Of a DNA stretch of 64,000 nt, positions 25,833 to 34,167 are shown in pieces (within the stretch, counting starts at the first letter, position 1; each line of letters starts with the position of its first letter). The notes under the pieces are model-generated. The model had not been told where the DNA came from. It did not search any database and saw nothing but the letters and a program-made list of their open reading frames with translations. A program made the position numbers and the translations under genes. Where the stretch lies: assembly GCA_017616895.1 (NCBI GenBank), contig JAFZXE010000013.1:1-64000 (forward strand), read 5' to 3'. The DNA is from Bacteroidales bacterium. Lineage in GTDB: Bacteria > Bacteroidota > Bacteroidia > Bacteroidales > P3.

Positions 25833-27611
25833 TCACATCCTCTCCGGCACCTCGATGCCGAGAATGTTCATAGTGTTGCGCAGGGCTGTCGCAACCGTGT
25901 CGCAGAGCGTCACACGGAAAGCGCGCACACCCTCGTTCTCCTCTCGCAATATGGGCGTGTCCTGATAGAAGCTGTTGAAAGCTTTGGCCAGGTCGTAGGC
26001 GTAGTTGGCCACCATGGCGGGGCTCAGGCTTTGTGCCGCCTGCGCCACCACCGACGGCATAGTGTGCAGAAGCTTTATTATGTCGCGCTCCTTGTCGCCA
26101 ACCTCCGTTATCGCCCGTGCCGCCAGCTCCTGGCTGCTCTTTCTCACTATACTGCGTATCCTCGCATACGTATATTGTATAAACGGACCTGTGTTGCCGT
26201 TAAAGTCGATACTCTCCGCCGGGTTGAAAAGCATGTTCTTCGTCGGATCCACCTTCAAGATGAAATACTTCAGCGCCCCGAGTGCCAGCACATGATAGAG
26301 CCGCTTGCGTTCCTCCTCCGACAGCTCGTCGTTCTTGCCGTGTTCGAGGCTCATCTGCTCGGCCGTCTGCTCCATGTCCGCTATCAGGTCGTCGGCATCG
26401 ACCACCGTCCCCTCCCTCGACTTCATCTTGCCGTTGGGCAGCTCCACCATACCGTACGAGAGGTGATACACCTTCTCCGCCCACTCGAATCCGAGTTTGC
26501 CCAGTATCAGCTTCAGCACCTTGAAATGGTAGTCCTGCTCGTTGCCCACAACATACACCAATCGGTCGGCGTCAAAGTCATTGTGACGCAGCAACGCCGT
26601 ACCCAAGTCCTGAGTCATATACACCGATGTGCCGTCTTTGCGCAGCAGCAGCTTCTCGTCGAGGCCGTCGCCCGTGAGGTCGCACCACACCGAGCCATCA
26701 TCCCTGCGATAGAGAACACCCGTATCGAGCCCTTTCTGCACCAGCTCCTTGCCGAGCAGATAAGTGTTCGACTCATAGTATATCTTGTCGAAGCCGACGC
26801 CCAGCGAGCGGTAGGTCTCGTCGAAGCCGGCATACACCCAGCCGTTCATCTTCTCCCACAGGTCACGCACCTCTTTGTCTCCCTCCTCCCAGCGTTTCAG
26901 CATCGACTGCGCCTCCTTCATCAGCGGAGCCTCTTTCTTGGCCTCTTCCTCGTCCATCCCTTTCGCCACCAACTCGGCAATCTCGGCTTTGTAGTGTTTG
27001 TCAAACTCCACATAGTATTTCCCCACCAGGTGGTCACCCTTCATGCCCGACGACTCAGGTGTCTCGCCGCCGCCGAAGCGCATCCACGCCAGCATCGACT
27101 TGCAAATATGTATGCCGCGGTCGTTCACCAGGTTCACCCTCTTCACATTCTGCCCGTCGGCCTTCAGCAGCTCGCTCACCGACCAGCCCAGCAAGTTGTT
27201 TCTTATATGACCTAGGTGGAGCGGCTTGTTCGTGTTCGGCGACGAATACTCTATCACCACCGGTTTCGCGTCGGCAGGCACTTCCTTAAGACCGAAACGC
27301 GTCTGTCCCGCTATTTCGCTCACAAACGAAGTCCAGTAGCTGTCAGCTATCGAGATATTCAGAAAACCCTTCACCACGTTGTAGTCACACACCTCCTCCA
27401 CCGACGCCTTCAGCCCCTCACCCAGCTCCGCCGCCACCATCTCAGGCGACTTGCGAGCCTGTTTCACGTATGGGAACACCACCAAAGTGTAGTCGCCCGC
27501 AAACTCCTTCTTAGTCGATTGTAGGACCACCTGCCCAGGTTCGACTTCTATACCGTAAAGCTCGCAAAGGAGATGAGAAATAGCATTCTGCAAAATAGTC
27601 TCTATATTCAT
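25833..27611 (-). CDS. argS: Arginine--tRNA ligase
   Basis: 592 aa class I synthetase. The N-terminal Add-1 domain (about 1-85) contacts tRNA. The HIGH-type motif is HLGH (132-135) within NKPLHLGHIRNN. The KMSKS-equivalent region reads KMKSREGTVV. The C-terminal DALR anticodon-binding domain ends in LGIEVPERM. Length is normal. A TATTTTTGC -7 element at 27667-27675 lies upstream on the minus strand. Confidence 0.96.
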   Translation of the reverse strand: MNIETILQNAISHLLCELYGIEVEPGQVVLQSTKKEFAGDYTLVVFPYVKQARKSPEMVAAELGEGLKASVEEVCDYNVVKGFLNISIADSYWTSFVSEIAGQTRFGLKEVPADAKPVVIEYSSPNTNKPLHLGHIRNNLLGWSVSELLKADGQNVKRVNLVNDRGIHICKSMLAWMRFGGGETPESSGMKGDHLVGKYYVEFDKHYKAEIAELVAKGMDEEEAKKEAPLMKEAQSMLKRWEEGDKEVRDLWEKMNGWVYAGFDETYRSLGVGFDKIYYESNTYLLGKELVQKGLDTGVLYRRDDGSVWCDLTGDGLDEKLLLRKDGTSVYMTQDLGTALLRHNDFDADRLVYVVGNEQDYHFKVLKLILGKLGFEWAEKVYHLSYGMVELPNGKMKSREGTVVDADDLIADMEQTAEQMSLEHGKNDELSEEERKRLYHVLALGALKYFILKVDPTKNMLFNPAESIDFNGNTGPFIQYTYARIRSIVRKSSQELAARAITEVGDKERDIIKLLHTMPSVVAQAAQSLSPAMVANYAYDLAKAFNSFYQDTPILREENEGVRAFRVTLCDTVATALRNTMNILGIEVPERM

Positions 27612-27666
27612 AATTCAATGATTTGTCGGTATCCGCAACAACATTGCAGCACACCGTAATGAAGAT

Positions 27667-27675
27667 GCAAAAATA
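27667..27675 (-). promoter_or_regulatory. -7 element of argS
   Basis: On the minus strand TATTTTTGC matches TAnnTTTG, 56 bp before the argS ATG. No clear TTG at -33. Confidence 0.6.
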
Positions 27676-27771
27676 CGAAAAATTTACCAGCCAGCATACT
27701 CTAACTAAAAACGAATATACCGCCATACCTACTCATACTTAAAATAACTGATAACGAACCCACCTCTGCCA

Positions 27772-27802
27772 CAAAAAAAGCGGAGCATTTTCACTCCGCC
27801 TT
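27772..27802 (-). terminator. Rho-independent terminator after rpe
   Basis: Minus strand: stem GCGGAG / CTCCGC with loop TGAAAATG, followed by TTTTTTT. It sits 36 bp beyond the rpe stop codon. Confidence 0.88.
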
Positions 27803-27837
27803 TGTGTAATCTGTTTAAGATAACGAACCATCAGTTC

Positions 27838-28497
27838 TCAACCTTTCAATTGATGGATGGTGTCAATTGGGTTGGCCGAGGCGAAGACGGCGTTGCCTGC
27901 GACGAGGACGTCGGCTCCGGCTTGATATAGTTTTGGGGCGTTGTCGGTGTTGACGCCTCCGTCAACTTCGATGAGGCATTGTGGGTTCTTGCGGTTGCAG
28001 AGCTCGCGCAGCTGTGCTACCTTGGAGTAGGTATTCTCAATGAATTTCTGCCCGCCGAAACCAGGGTTCACACTCATAAGCAGCACCATGTCACACATCT
28101 GAACGGTGTCCTCAAGCAACGATACGGGTGTGTGCGGATTTAGGACCACTCCGCATTTCATACCTTCGTCACGGATGGCGGCAAGAGTACGGTTGAGGTG
28201 GGTGCAGGCTTCGTAATGCACGGTGAGTATATCGGCACCGCATTTCTTGAAATCGGCGACATACCTGCCAGGGTCCATTATCATGAGGTGTACGTCAAGA
28301 GGTTTCTTGGAGTGTTTCTTAATATACTTTATCACTGGCTGACCGAATGATATGTTGGGAACAAACATACCGTCCATGACGTCGATGTGCAACCAGTCGC
28401 ACTCGCTGTCGTTGAGCATCTCGATGTCGCGCTGCAAGTTGGCAAAATCAGCGGAGAGAAGGGATGGTGAAACCATTCTTATCATATTGTCTCTCAT
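27838..28497 (-). CDS. rpe: Ribulose-phosphate 3-epimerase
   Basis: 219 aa TIM-barrel enzyme that interconverts ribulose-5-phosphate and xylulose-5-phosphate in the pentose phosphate pathway. It shows SPSLLSADF, the metal ligands in WLHIDVMDGMFVPN, MSVNPGFGGQKF and the catalytic Asp in IEVDGGV. The start is uncertain: ATG 28497 (MRDNMIRM), 28485 (MIRMVSP) or 28476 (MVSPSLL). The last two fit the family length best. The first is listed as the longest well-placed ATG. The terminator lies downstream. Confidence 0.94.
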   Translation of the reverse strand: MRDNMIRMVSPSLLSADFANLQRDIEMLNDSECDWLHIDVMDGMFVPNISFGQPVIKYIKKHSKKPLDVHLMIMDPGRYVADFKKCGADILTVHYEACTHLNRTLAAIRDEGMKCGVVLNPHTPVSLLEDTVQMCDMVLLMSVNPGFGGQKFIENTYSKVAQLRELCNRKNPQCLIEVDGGVNTDNAPKLYQAGADVLVAGNAVFASANPIDTIHQLKG

Positions 28498-28568
28498 TTT
28501 GAAGGGGTGAAGGGGGTTACGTTGATATGTTGATATGTTAATACGAGAGGGGGTGAAGGTGCTCTTAT

Positions 28569-29594
28569 CTAGTATTCTGGGACTTCGGTAAGATGTGCGG
28601 CATCGCCCATGCACTGTGTGGCTGTAAGCATGGGATAGTTGAGCAGGTGGGAGATGTAGTTCTTGTGTTCTTTACGGATTTTGGCCATAGAGAGCTCCAA
28701 CTGCTCTGCTATGGGCAGTTGTTCCTCAATGCGGACCTTCATAGCCAGCACGACGGCTTCGCGCTGTACCTTGCAAATCTGGGTATAGTATTTCAGCAGA
28801 ATCGTGTTTCTCTCCTTGCCTGTAGCCGAGGAGAGTGAGGTTGCATATTTGGAATATATACTACGGCACTTCTCGTCAGCATCAGAAAGATACTGGTCGG
28901 CTTTGCTGCCAGCAGCCTCCCAACGGTCAATTGTGGGTTGTAAAGGTTCCAAGAGTTTGCCCAGTTCGGCAGCGTCGTCGAGCGCGGCGGCCTCGGCGGT
29001 ACCGTTTGCATAACGTGCCTTCAAGTAGGCTTCCTGCTCAGCATCGCTCATATTGGAAAGTTTCTCTATTTCCTGACGGGAGAGTCCCGAATATCTTGAG
29101 GCCAAATCGTATGCCATATCGGTTGCCTCGGTGGAATCGATATTGGAATAAGAAAGTGAGAGCACCTGGGTTGAAAGCAATGCCACATTGGTGACGTAAC
29201 GCGTTACAGGGCTGGTGAGCAACTTGAAGGACTGCTCGTTGAGCTCGTAACTTTTATAGTCAATAAGCTGCTGCTCGGTAGGGACATCAAGCGCCTGCAT
29301 CATCAGAGATGCGTATGTAACCTCCTGGTCGCCTTGCTGCGAGGTGCTTAGGTTAGCGGTGTTGTCGCGGTTTTTGCCATAAGCGTTGTCCAAACCGCGG
29401 TCAATAGCTTTGTCTGCCTCATCCAAGCCGCGATCCATTGCTTTTTCGGCATTTTTCTCGGCATGGTCAACAGCTTTGTCAACGGCTTTTTCGGTAGCCT
29501 TCTGCGCGGCCTTGCGAATAATGTTGCCGAACTGCGCATTAGCAGAGACTGTTCCAACAGCCAATGCGATTATGAGAACCAATATTTTTTTCAT
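28569..29594 (-). CDS. Secreted protein with N-terminal heptad-like repeats
   Basis: 341 aa with a signal peptide (MKKILVLIIALAVGTVSANA). Residues 25-70 form short charged repeats (KATEKAVDKAVDHAEKNAEK, DRGLDEADKAIDRGLDNA) that should make a continuous amphipathic helix or coiled coil. The C-terminal 250 residues are mainly helical (YSGLSRQEIEKLSNMSDAE). No family is recognised. It lies between ompH-like and rpe genes on the same strand, 25 bp from the former, so it is probably co-transcribed and envelope-located. Confidence 0.75.
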   Translation of the reverse strand: MKKILVLIIALAVGTVSANAQFGNIIRKAAQKATEKAVDKAVDHAEKNAEKAMDRGLDEADKAIDRGLDNAYGKNRDNTANLSTSQQGDQEVTYASLMMQALDVPTEQQLIDYKSYELNEQSFKLLTSPVTRYVTNVALLSTQVLSLSYSNIDSTEATDMAYDLASRYSGLSRQEIEKLSNMSDAEQEAYLKARYANGTAEAAALDDAAELGKLLEPLQPTIDRWEAAGSKADQYLSDADEKCRSIYSKYATSLSSATGKERNTILLKYYTQICKVQREAVVLAMKVRIEEQLPIAEQLELSMAKIRKEHKNYISHLLNYPMLTATQCMGDAAHLTEVPEY

Positions 29595-29619
29595 AGCAAT
29601 TATTGGGCTTTAAATCCGA

Positions 29620-30348
29620 TTACTTGGTGGTTTTGTTTTTCTTAACCTGGGCATATTCCTCATTCAATCCTTTGAGGATTTCCTGGGTGATATCCATACC
29701 TTCGTCGCCATAAAGGACTGGGGTGTTGCTGTATGACTTTGCGAGGATGAGGTTGTAGTTGTCGTGCTTGGAGTTATAGTCGGCAATGAAGTTGTAAACG
29801 GCCTTGGTCATCTTGTCAAGCTCGTCCTGCAGGCTTTTCTGCTTCTGCGGCAGAAGGTCGGCATACTGCTTTTCGAGGCGCATGAGCTTTTCATAGCGGT
29901 CTTTCAACTCTTTTTCTTTTTCCTGCTGCTGCGACAGGGTAAGTTTGTCGCCTGTCTGCAGGTAGTTCTGATAATCGGTCTGGAACTGTTCTTCCTGCTG
30001 AGCCAAAGAGGCCTGCTGTGCGCTGACCTGCTCGATCTTTTTCTGCAACTCACGCGCATACTCGTAGCCCTCCATCAAGGTGTCGGTATTGATATAGGCG
30101 ATACGCAGCTGCGCGCCGTCCTCGACAACCGCCGCCTGGCTGTTGGTTCCTTTTGTCGGAGCCTTGCACGAACCGTTGCCGACAAAATGCAGTACATAAA
30201 GCGCTACAACTGCGATGCACAGCAACGCCAGAATAATGGCCGACGCCAAGTGACATTTGCATTTTTTATGTTCTGTCTTACAGCCGCAGGGCTGCTCAGT
30301 TTCTTGTTTTACGATTTCGATGTTTTCGATGTTGTTGTTTTCTTCCAT
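29620..30348 (-). CDS. OmpH/Skp-like protein with N-terminal membrane anchor
   Basis: 242 aa. A cytoplasmic Cys-rich head (GCKTEHKKCKCH, about 22-33) is followed by one transmembrane helix (about 35-55). The periplasmic OmpH domain begins with LRIAYINTDTLMEGYE and continues through a long Gln/Lys coiled coil (SAQQASLAQQEEQFQTDY, KQYADLLPQKQKSLQDEL), the Skp tentacle-like arms. Skp chaperones outer-membrane proteins. The anchored form suggests a chaperone held at the inner membrane. Usual Skp has a cleaved signal, so the anchor and Cys-rich head are departures. Confidence 0.82.
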   Translation of the reverse strand: MEENNNIENIEIVKQETEQPCGCKTEHKKCKCHLASAIILALLCIAVVALYVLHFVGNGSCKAPTKGTNSQAAVVEDGAQLRIAYINTDTLMEGYEYARELQKKIEQVSAQQASLAQQEEQFQTDYQNYLQTGDKLTLSQQQEKEKELKDRYEKLMRLEKQYADLLPQKQKSLQDELDKMTKAVYNFIADYNSKHDNYNLILAKSYSNTPVLYGDEGMDITQEILKGLNEEYAQVKKNKTTK

Positions 30349-30403
30349 GATATGTTGTAATTGCGTTATTGTTTGATTGCGTTATTGTGTTAGTGGTTGA
30401 CTG

Positions 30404-31939
30404 CTACTCACCGATCTCCCCTATTGTCTCCACAGCCTTCTTCAGTCGTTTCACCGTTTCGTCCTTGCCTATCACCATCACGAAGGTGAGCAAATCGGGT
30501 CCTACGGTCTTACCAATCAGGGCGATGCGGAACGAGTTCATAATCTGTCCCATGTTAAACTGGTTGGCCACGATGTAGTCGTCGAGTATCGCCTTGTGGA
30601 GTGCGTCGTGCTCAAAGGGTACGGTGTCGAGTATCTCGAGTATCTTGTTCATGTGGGTGGTCATACCGGCTTTCCAGCGTTTCTTGAGGTCGGCGGGGTT
30701 ATACTCCGTAGGTGCCTCGAAGAAATAGCTGGTGGTCTCCCAAAGTTCTGACGGGAAGTTGATGCGGTTCTTCATCATAGCACACACCTGCTCAACATAC
30801 TCGTCGCTTGCACTCACACCATGTTCTGCCAGTTGAGGTTTTAGATATTCGGCAAACTGTTTGTCCGACAGCATCTGCATATACTCGTGGTTGAACCACT
30901 TCGACTTCTCGACGTTGAACTTGGCTCCACTTTTGCTTATATGACTGATGTCGAATGCCTTGATGAGTTCGTCCATAGAAAAGATCTCCTGCTCGGTACC
31001 TGGATTCCAACCCAGCAGAGCCAGCATATTCACCACTGCACCAGGCAGATAGCCTTTCTCCCTGTAGCCCGACGAGAGCTCGCCGCTCTGCGGGTCGTGC
31101 CAGTCGAGTGGAAATACTGGGAAGCCGAGACGGTCGCCGTCTCTCTTGCTGAGTTTGCCGTTGCCTTCGGGTTTGAGCAGCAGCGGAAGATGGGCAAACT
31201 GCGGCATCGTATCCTCCCATCCGAAAGCGCGGTAGAGCATCACGTGCAGCGGTGCGCTGGGCAGCCACTCCTCCCCTCTTATCACATGGCTGACTTCCAT
31301 CAGATGGTCGTCAACTATGTTGGCCAGATGGTATGTGGGCATCCCGTCGCTCTTGAAAAGCACCTTGTCGTCCAACAAGTTGGAGTTCATGGTAACATCG
31401 CCTCGTATAAGGTCGTGAACGGTTATATCTATGTTCTCCGGGAATTTGAATCGCACCACATACTGCTCGCCGCTTTCGATGCGACGTTTCACCTCGTCGG
31501 CCGGCAGCGTGAGCGAGTTTTCCATCCCACCGCGAGTGTGGCAGTCATACTGGAAGGTCTTTTTCTGAGCCTCGCACTCTTTGCGTTTGGCGTCGAGAGC
31601 CTGAGGTGTGTCGAAGGCGTAGTAGGCCCAGCCGTCGTTTAGCAGCTGGTCGGCATACTGTTTGTATAGCGGCTTGCGGTCGCTCTGGCGATATGGTCCG
31701 TAGGCTCCTCCCACGTGTACTCCCTCGTCAAACTCGATGCCAAGCCACGTGAGGGCCTCGATTATATAGTCTTCCGCACCTGGCACAAATCGTGTCTGGT
31801 CGGTATCCTCGATGCGCAGTATCATCGTGCCGCCGTTCTGACGGGCAAAGAGATAGTTATATAAAGCTGTGCGTACGCCGCCTATATGCAAAGGTCCCGT
31901 AGGACTAGGCGCAAATCTTACTCTTACTTTTCGTTCCAT
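30404..31939 (-). CDS. gltX: Glutamate--tRNA ligase
   Basis: 511 aa class I synthetase charging tRNA-Glu. The HIGH motif is HIGG (18-21) in [13 protein letters not shown]. The KMSKS motif is KLSKR (262-266). [10 protein letters not shown] is the glutamate/ATP site block. The C-terminal half is the helical anticodon-binding region. Length and all motifs are normal. The upstream gap of about 115 bp holds GTCAGTGGTCAG, CTTAAAAC and CATATCAAC words oriented toward the ATG. Confidence 0.96.
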   Translation of the reverse strand: MERKVRVRFAPSPTGPLHIGGVRTALYNYLFARQNGGTMILRIEDTDQTRFVPGAEDYIIEALTWLGIEFDEGVHVGGAYGPYRQSDRKPLYKQYADQLLNDGWAYYAFDTPQALDAKRKECEAQKKTFQYDCHTRGGMENSLTLPADEVKRRIESGEQYVVRFKFPENIDITVHDLIRGDVTMNSNLLDDKVLFKSDGMPTYHLANIVDDHLMEVSHVIRGEEWLPSAPLHVMLYRAFGWEDTMPQFAHLPLLLKPEGNGKLSKRDGDRLGFPVFPLDWHDPQSGELSSGYREKGYLPGAVVNMLALLGWNPGTEQEIFSMDELIKAFDISHISKSGAKFNVEKSKWFNHEYMQMLSDKQFAEYLKPQLAEHGVSASDEYVEQVCAMMKNRINFPSELWETTSYFFEAPTEYNPADLKKRWKAGMTTHMNKILEILDTVPFEHDALHKAILDDYIVANQFNMGQIMNSFRIALIGKTVGPDLLTFVMVIGKDETVKRLKKAVETIGEIGE

Positions 31940-31945
31940 TATTTA

Positions 31946-32054
31946 TGTTGATATGTTTTATGTTGATACGTTGATATGTTGATATGCTATTTTGAGTTTT
32001 AAACTGTAAGTTTTAAGTTTTAAGTGGCGCTGACCACTGACTACTGACCACTGA
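31946..32054 (-). repeat. Composite intergenic word tract before gltX
   Basis: Read on the minus strand: GTCAGTGGTCAG/GTCAGTAGTCGG words, then CTTAAAACTTACAG words, then CATATCAACATATCAACG words ending about 10 bp before the gltX ATG. Confidence 0.8.
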
Positions 32055-33068
32055 CTACCGACTACTGACCACTAAATCCGAAAAATGTTTCTTCCCCTTT
32101 ATGTAATAGTCAAACAGAAGCAATCTTTTCTCTCGTGCGGCAAGCACTTGACGCCTTACTGCCGCCCGTTTCTTCCTCAGCTGCGGGAGCAACCTGAAGA
32201 AATCCCTGTGGGCCCTTCCTACGGCGAGGAAATCCTTGGGGTTGCCGTCGGCTATAAACTTCAAAGCCGCCACCCAGTCGAGGGGCAGCCGCAACAAGAC
32301 GACCGGAAGCAAACTGCGCGAAGGAAGGTTCTTGTAGAGCATCGAGAGGTTGTTGCGGAAGTTGAGGTATGTCTTCTTCGGCGAACTCTTGGGCAGCGTG
32401 CCTCCTCCGAGGTGGAACACCGTCGATTGTGGGCAGCTCATCACCCTGTAGCCGGCGTTGCGCACTCGCCAGCAGAAGTCTATCTCCTCCATGTGGGCGA
32501 AGAAGTCGCCGTCCAAACCGCCCAGCTCTTTCCACACCGACGCCCTCACGAACATAGCCGCTCCCGTCGCCCACATCACGTCACACACGTCGTCATACTG
32601 TCCGTTGTCTTTCTCCAAGGTGGTAAACATCCGGCCTCTGCAGTAGGGATAGCCGAAAGCGTCTATAAATCCGCCCGACGCGCCGGCATATTCGAAGGTG
32701 TCGCGCTGGGTGTCCATCAGCAGTTTCGGCTGGCATACCGCCACCTCCGGCTCTTTTTCGAACAGTTCGGTTATGGGTTCTATCCAACCTGGAGTCACCT
32801 CCACATCGTCGTTGAGCAGCACATAGTATTCGGCATCCACCTGAGCCAACGCCCTGTTATACCCTTCTGCGAAACCGTAGTTCTTGTCGAGCCTTATTAT
32901 CCGTATCGACGGGTAGTGCTGTTCGACAAACGCCAGCGAGTCGTCGGTCGAGCCGTTGTCGGCAATGACCACAAAGGCATCGCCTGTAGTGTGCTCCACC
33001 ACCGACGGCAGGTAGCGCTCCAACATCGAGCGTCCATTCCAGTTAAGTATGACTACGGCGGTTTTCAA
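32055..33068 (-). CDS. Glycosyltransferase family 2
   Basis: 337 aa GT-A glycosyltransferase. It shows VVILNWNGRSMLERYLPSV at the N-terminus, DNGSTDDS (about 37-44), LLNDDVEVTPGW (metal-binding DD) and EEIDFCWRVRNAG near residue 190 (the ED/EE acceptor block). The C-terminal hydrophobic helix (LLPVVLLRLPLDWVAALKF) suggests membrane association. It is likely involved in LPS or capsule assembly, in line with the neighbouring lipid A acyltransferase. Donor and acceptor sugars are unknown. Confidence 0.9.
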   Translation of the reverse strand: MKTAVVILNWNGRSMLERYLPSVVEHTTGDAFVVIADNGSTDDSLAFVEQHYPSIRIIRLDKNYGFAEGYNRALAQVDAEYYVLLNDDVEVTPGWIEPITELFEKEPEVAVCQPKLLMDTQRDTFEYAGASGGFIDAFGYPYCRGRMFTTLEKDNGQYDDVCDVMWATGAAMFVRASVWKELGGLDGDFFAHMEEIDFCWRVRNAGYRVMSCPQSTVFHLGGGTLPKSSPKKTYLNFRNNLSMLYKNLPSRSLLPVVLLRLPLDWVAALKFIADGNPKDFLAVGRAHRDFFRLLPQLRKKRAAVRRQVLAAREKRLLLFDYYIKGKKHFSDLVVSSR

Positions 33069-33075
33069 GATTACG

Positions 33076-33225
33076 ATTTCGTTGATAGGTTATTCGTTGA
33101 TAGGTTGATATGTTGATAGGTTATTCGTTGATAGGTTGATATGTTGATATGTTGATATGTTATTCGTTGATAGGTTGATATGTTGATATGTTTACTTAAA
33201 ACTTACAGCTTACAGCTTAAAACTC
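33076..33225 (-). repeat. CATATCAAC/CCTATCAAC word run before the GT2 gene
   Basis: On the minus strand this gap is TTTTAAGCTGTAAG words followed by at least ten copies of CATATCAAC or CCTATCAAC with AATAACC breaks, ending close to the ATG at 33068. Confidence 0.85.
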
Positions 33226-33251
33226 ATTAATTGTCCTGTGCGGGCACGCAC
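33226..33251 (-). repeat. GC-rich dispersed word at a gene 3' end
   Basis: On the minus strand GTGCGTGCCCGCACAGGACA plus AATTAAT overlaps the acyltransferase stop codon. Close copies are at 34111-34133, 52735-52759 and 24845-24872, and related GC-rich copies at 36531-36606. Confidence 0.75.
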
Positions 33252-34108
33252 TTCCACCTCCTGTGGCTCCAGAGCCAGTATTGCGGGTTTTCTTTTATCG
33301 TCTTCTCCAGTCGGGCGGCGTAGCGGCGTGTGATGTCGCCGTCGTTCTCCTCCTGCGGCTTCAGCGCGAGCGGCTCGAAGGTCACCTCATAGTAGCCGCG
33401 CTTGATTTTCTTCACCTCGTAGTAGAGCACAGGATAGTCGTATTTCTTTGCGAAGTGTTCCGAGCCGAAGATAAAGGCTGTCTCCTGGTTGAGGAAGCGC
33501 GTCCACAGGCATTTCTTCCTGTCGCTCGGCGACTGGTCGCCCAGCATCATCCAGGCTGTCGGCACCCTGTAGCGGTCGTAGTACTCCATCACCTGCCTCA
33601 CGTCGGTGTTATCGACAATCTCCGTCCCGTAGCGGGCTCGTTTCTGCGTGAGCAGCCGTCCGAAAGGCTTCTGCACTATATGCTTGCCCACTCCCACCCC
33701 GTGATGCAGCAGTTGGAAGTTGAGCGTCGCAATCATCATCTCCCAGTTGTTGTAGTGCGCCGACATGATAATCACGCTGCGTCCCGCCTCGTAGTAAGGC
33801 CGCAGCAGCTCGGCGTTCACAATATGATAGCGATTCAAAAGTTGCGTCGGCGTCGCCCTGAGTCCCCACACCCCTTCGGCCAGCAGGTCGCAGATATGGC
33901 GGTAATAGGCCTTTTCGAGCTTCACTATCTCTTTCACGCTTTTTTCGGGGAACGACTTGGTCAGATTCTTCCTCGTCACCTTGCGGCGATAACGCACCAC
34001 ATAATACACCACCGGATACAGCAAGTCGCCCAGCAGGTAGAGCACCCACAAAGGCAACCACGCCAGCGGCATGATAAGGCAGTACATTATGAACTTAGCG
34101 CGAATCAA
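33227..34108 (-). CDS. Lipid A biosynthesis lauroyl/palmitoyl acyltransferase family
   Basis: 293 aa LpxL/HtrB-family acyltransferase that adds a secondary acyl chain to lipid A at the inner membrane. An N-terminal membrane helix (about 10-38) precedes the HX4E catalytic motif HYNNWE (H118, E123). GDQSPSDRKK and ARYGTEIVDN are family blocks. The C-terminal residues CVPAQDN are encoded by a GC-rich repeat word shared with other gene ends (33226-33251), so the last residues are repeat-derived. Confidence 0.92.
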   Translation of the reverse strand: MIRAKFIMYCLIMPLAWLPLWVLYLLGDLLYPVVYYVVRYRRKVTRKNLTKSFPEKSVKEIVKLEKAYYRHICDLLAEGVWGLRATPTQLLNRYHIVNAELLRPYYEAGRSVIIMSAHYNNWEMMIATLNFQLLHHGVGVGKHIVQKPFGRLLTQKRARYGTEIVDNTDVRQVMEYYDRYRVPTAWMMLGDQSPSDRKKCLWTRFLNQETAFIFGSEHFAKKYDYPVLYYEVKKIKRGYYEVTFEPLALKPQEENDGDITRRYAARLEKTIKENPQYWLWSHRRWKCVPAQDN

Positions 34109-34167
34109 GGTGCGTGCCCACAGGGCAATTTATTTCAGATTTCAAGTTTCATTTGTCAATTCACAAC

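Noticed and set aside
26031-27215. Long plus-strand open frame (394 codons) inside argS
   Set aside because: Antisense to argS, which carries all synthetase motifs. The His/Leu/Arg-rich translation has no recognisable fold.
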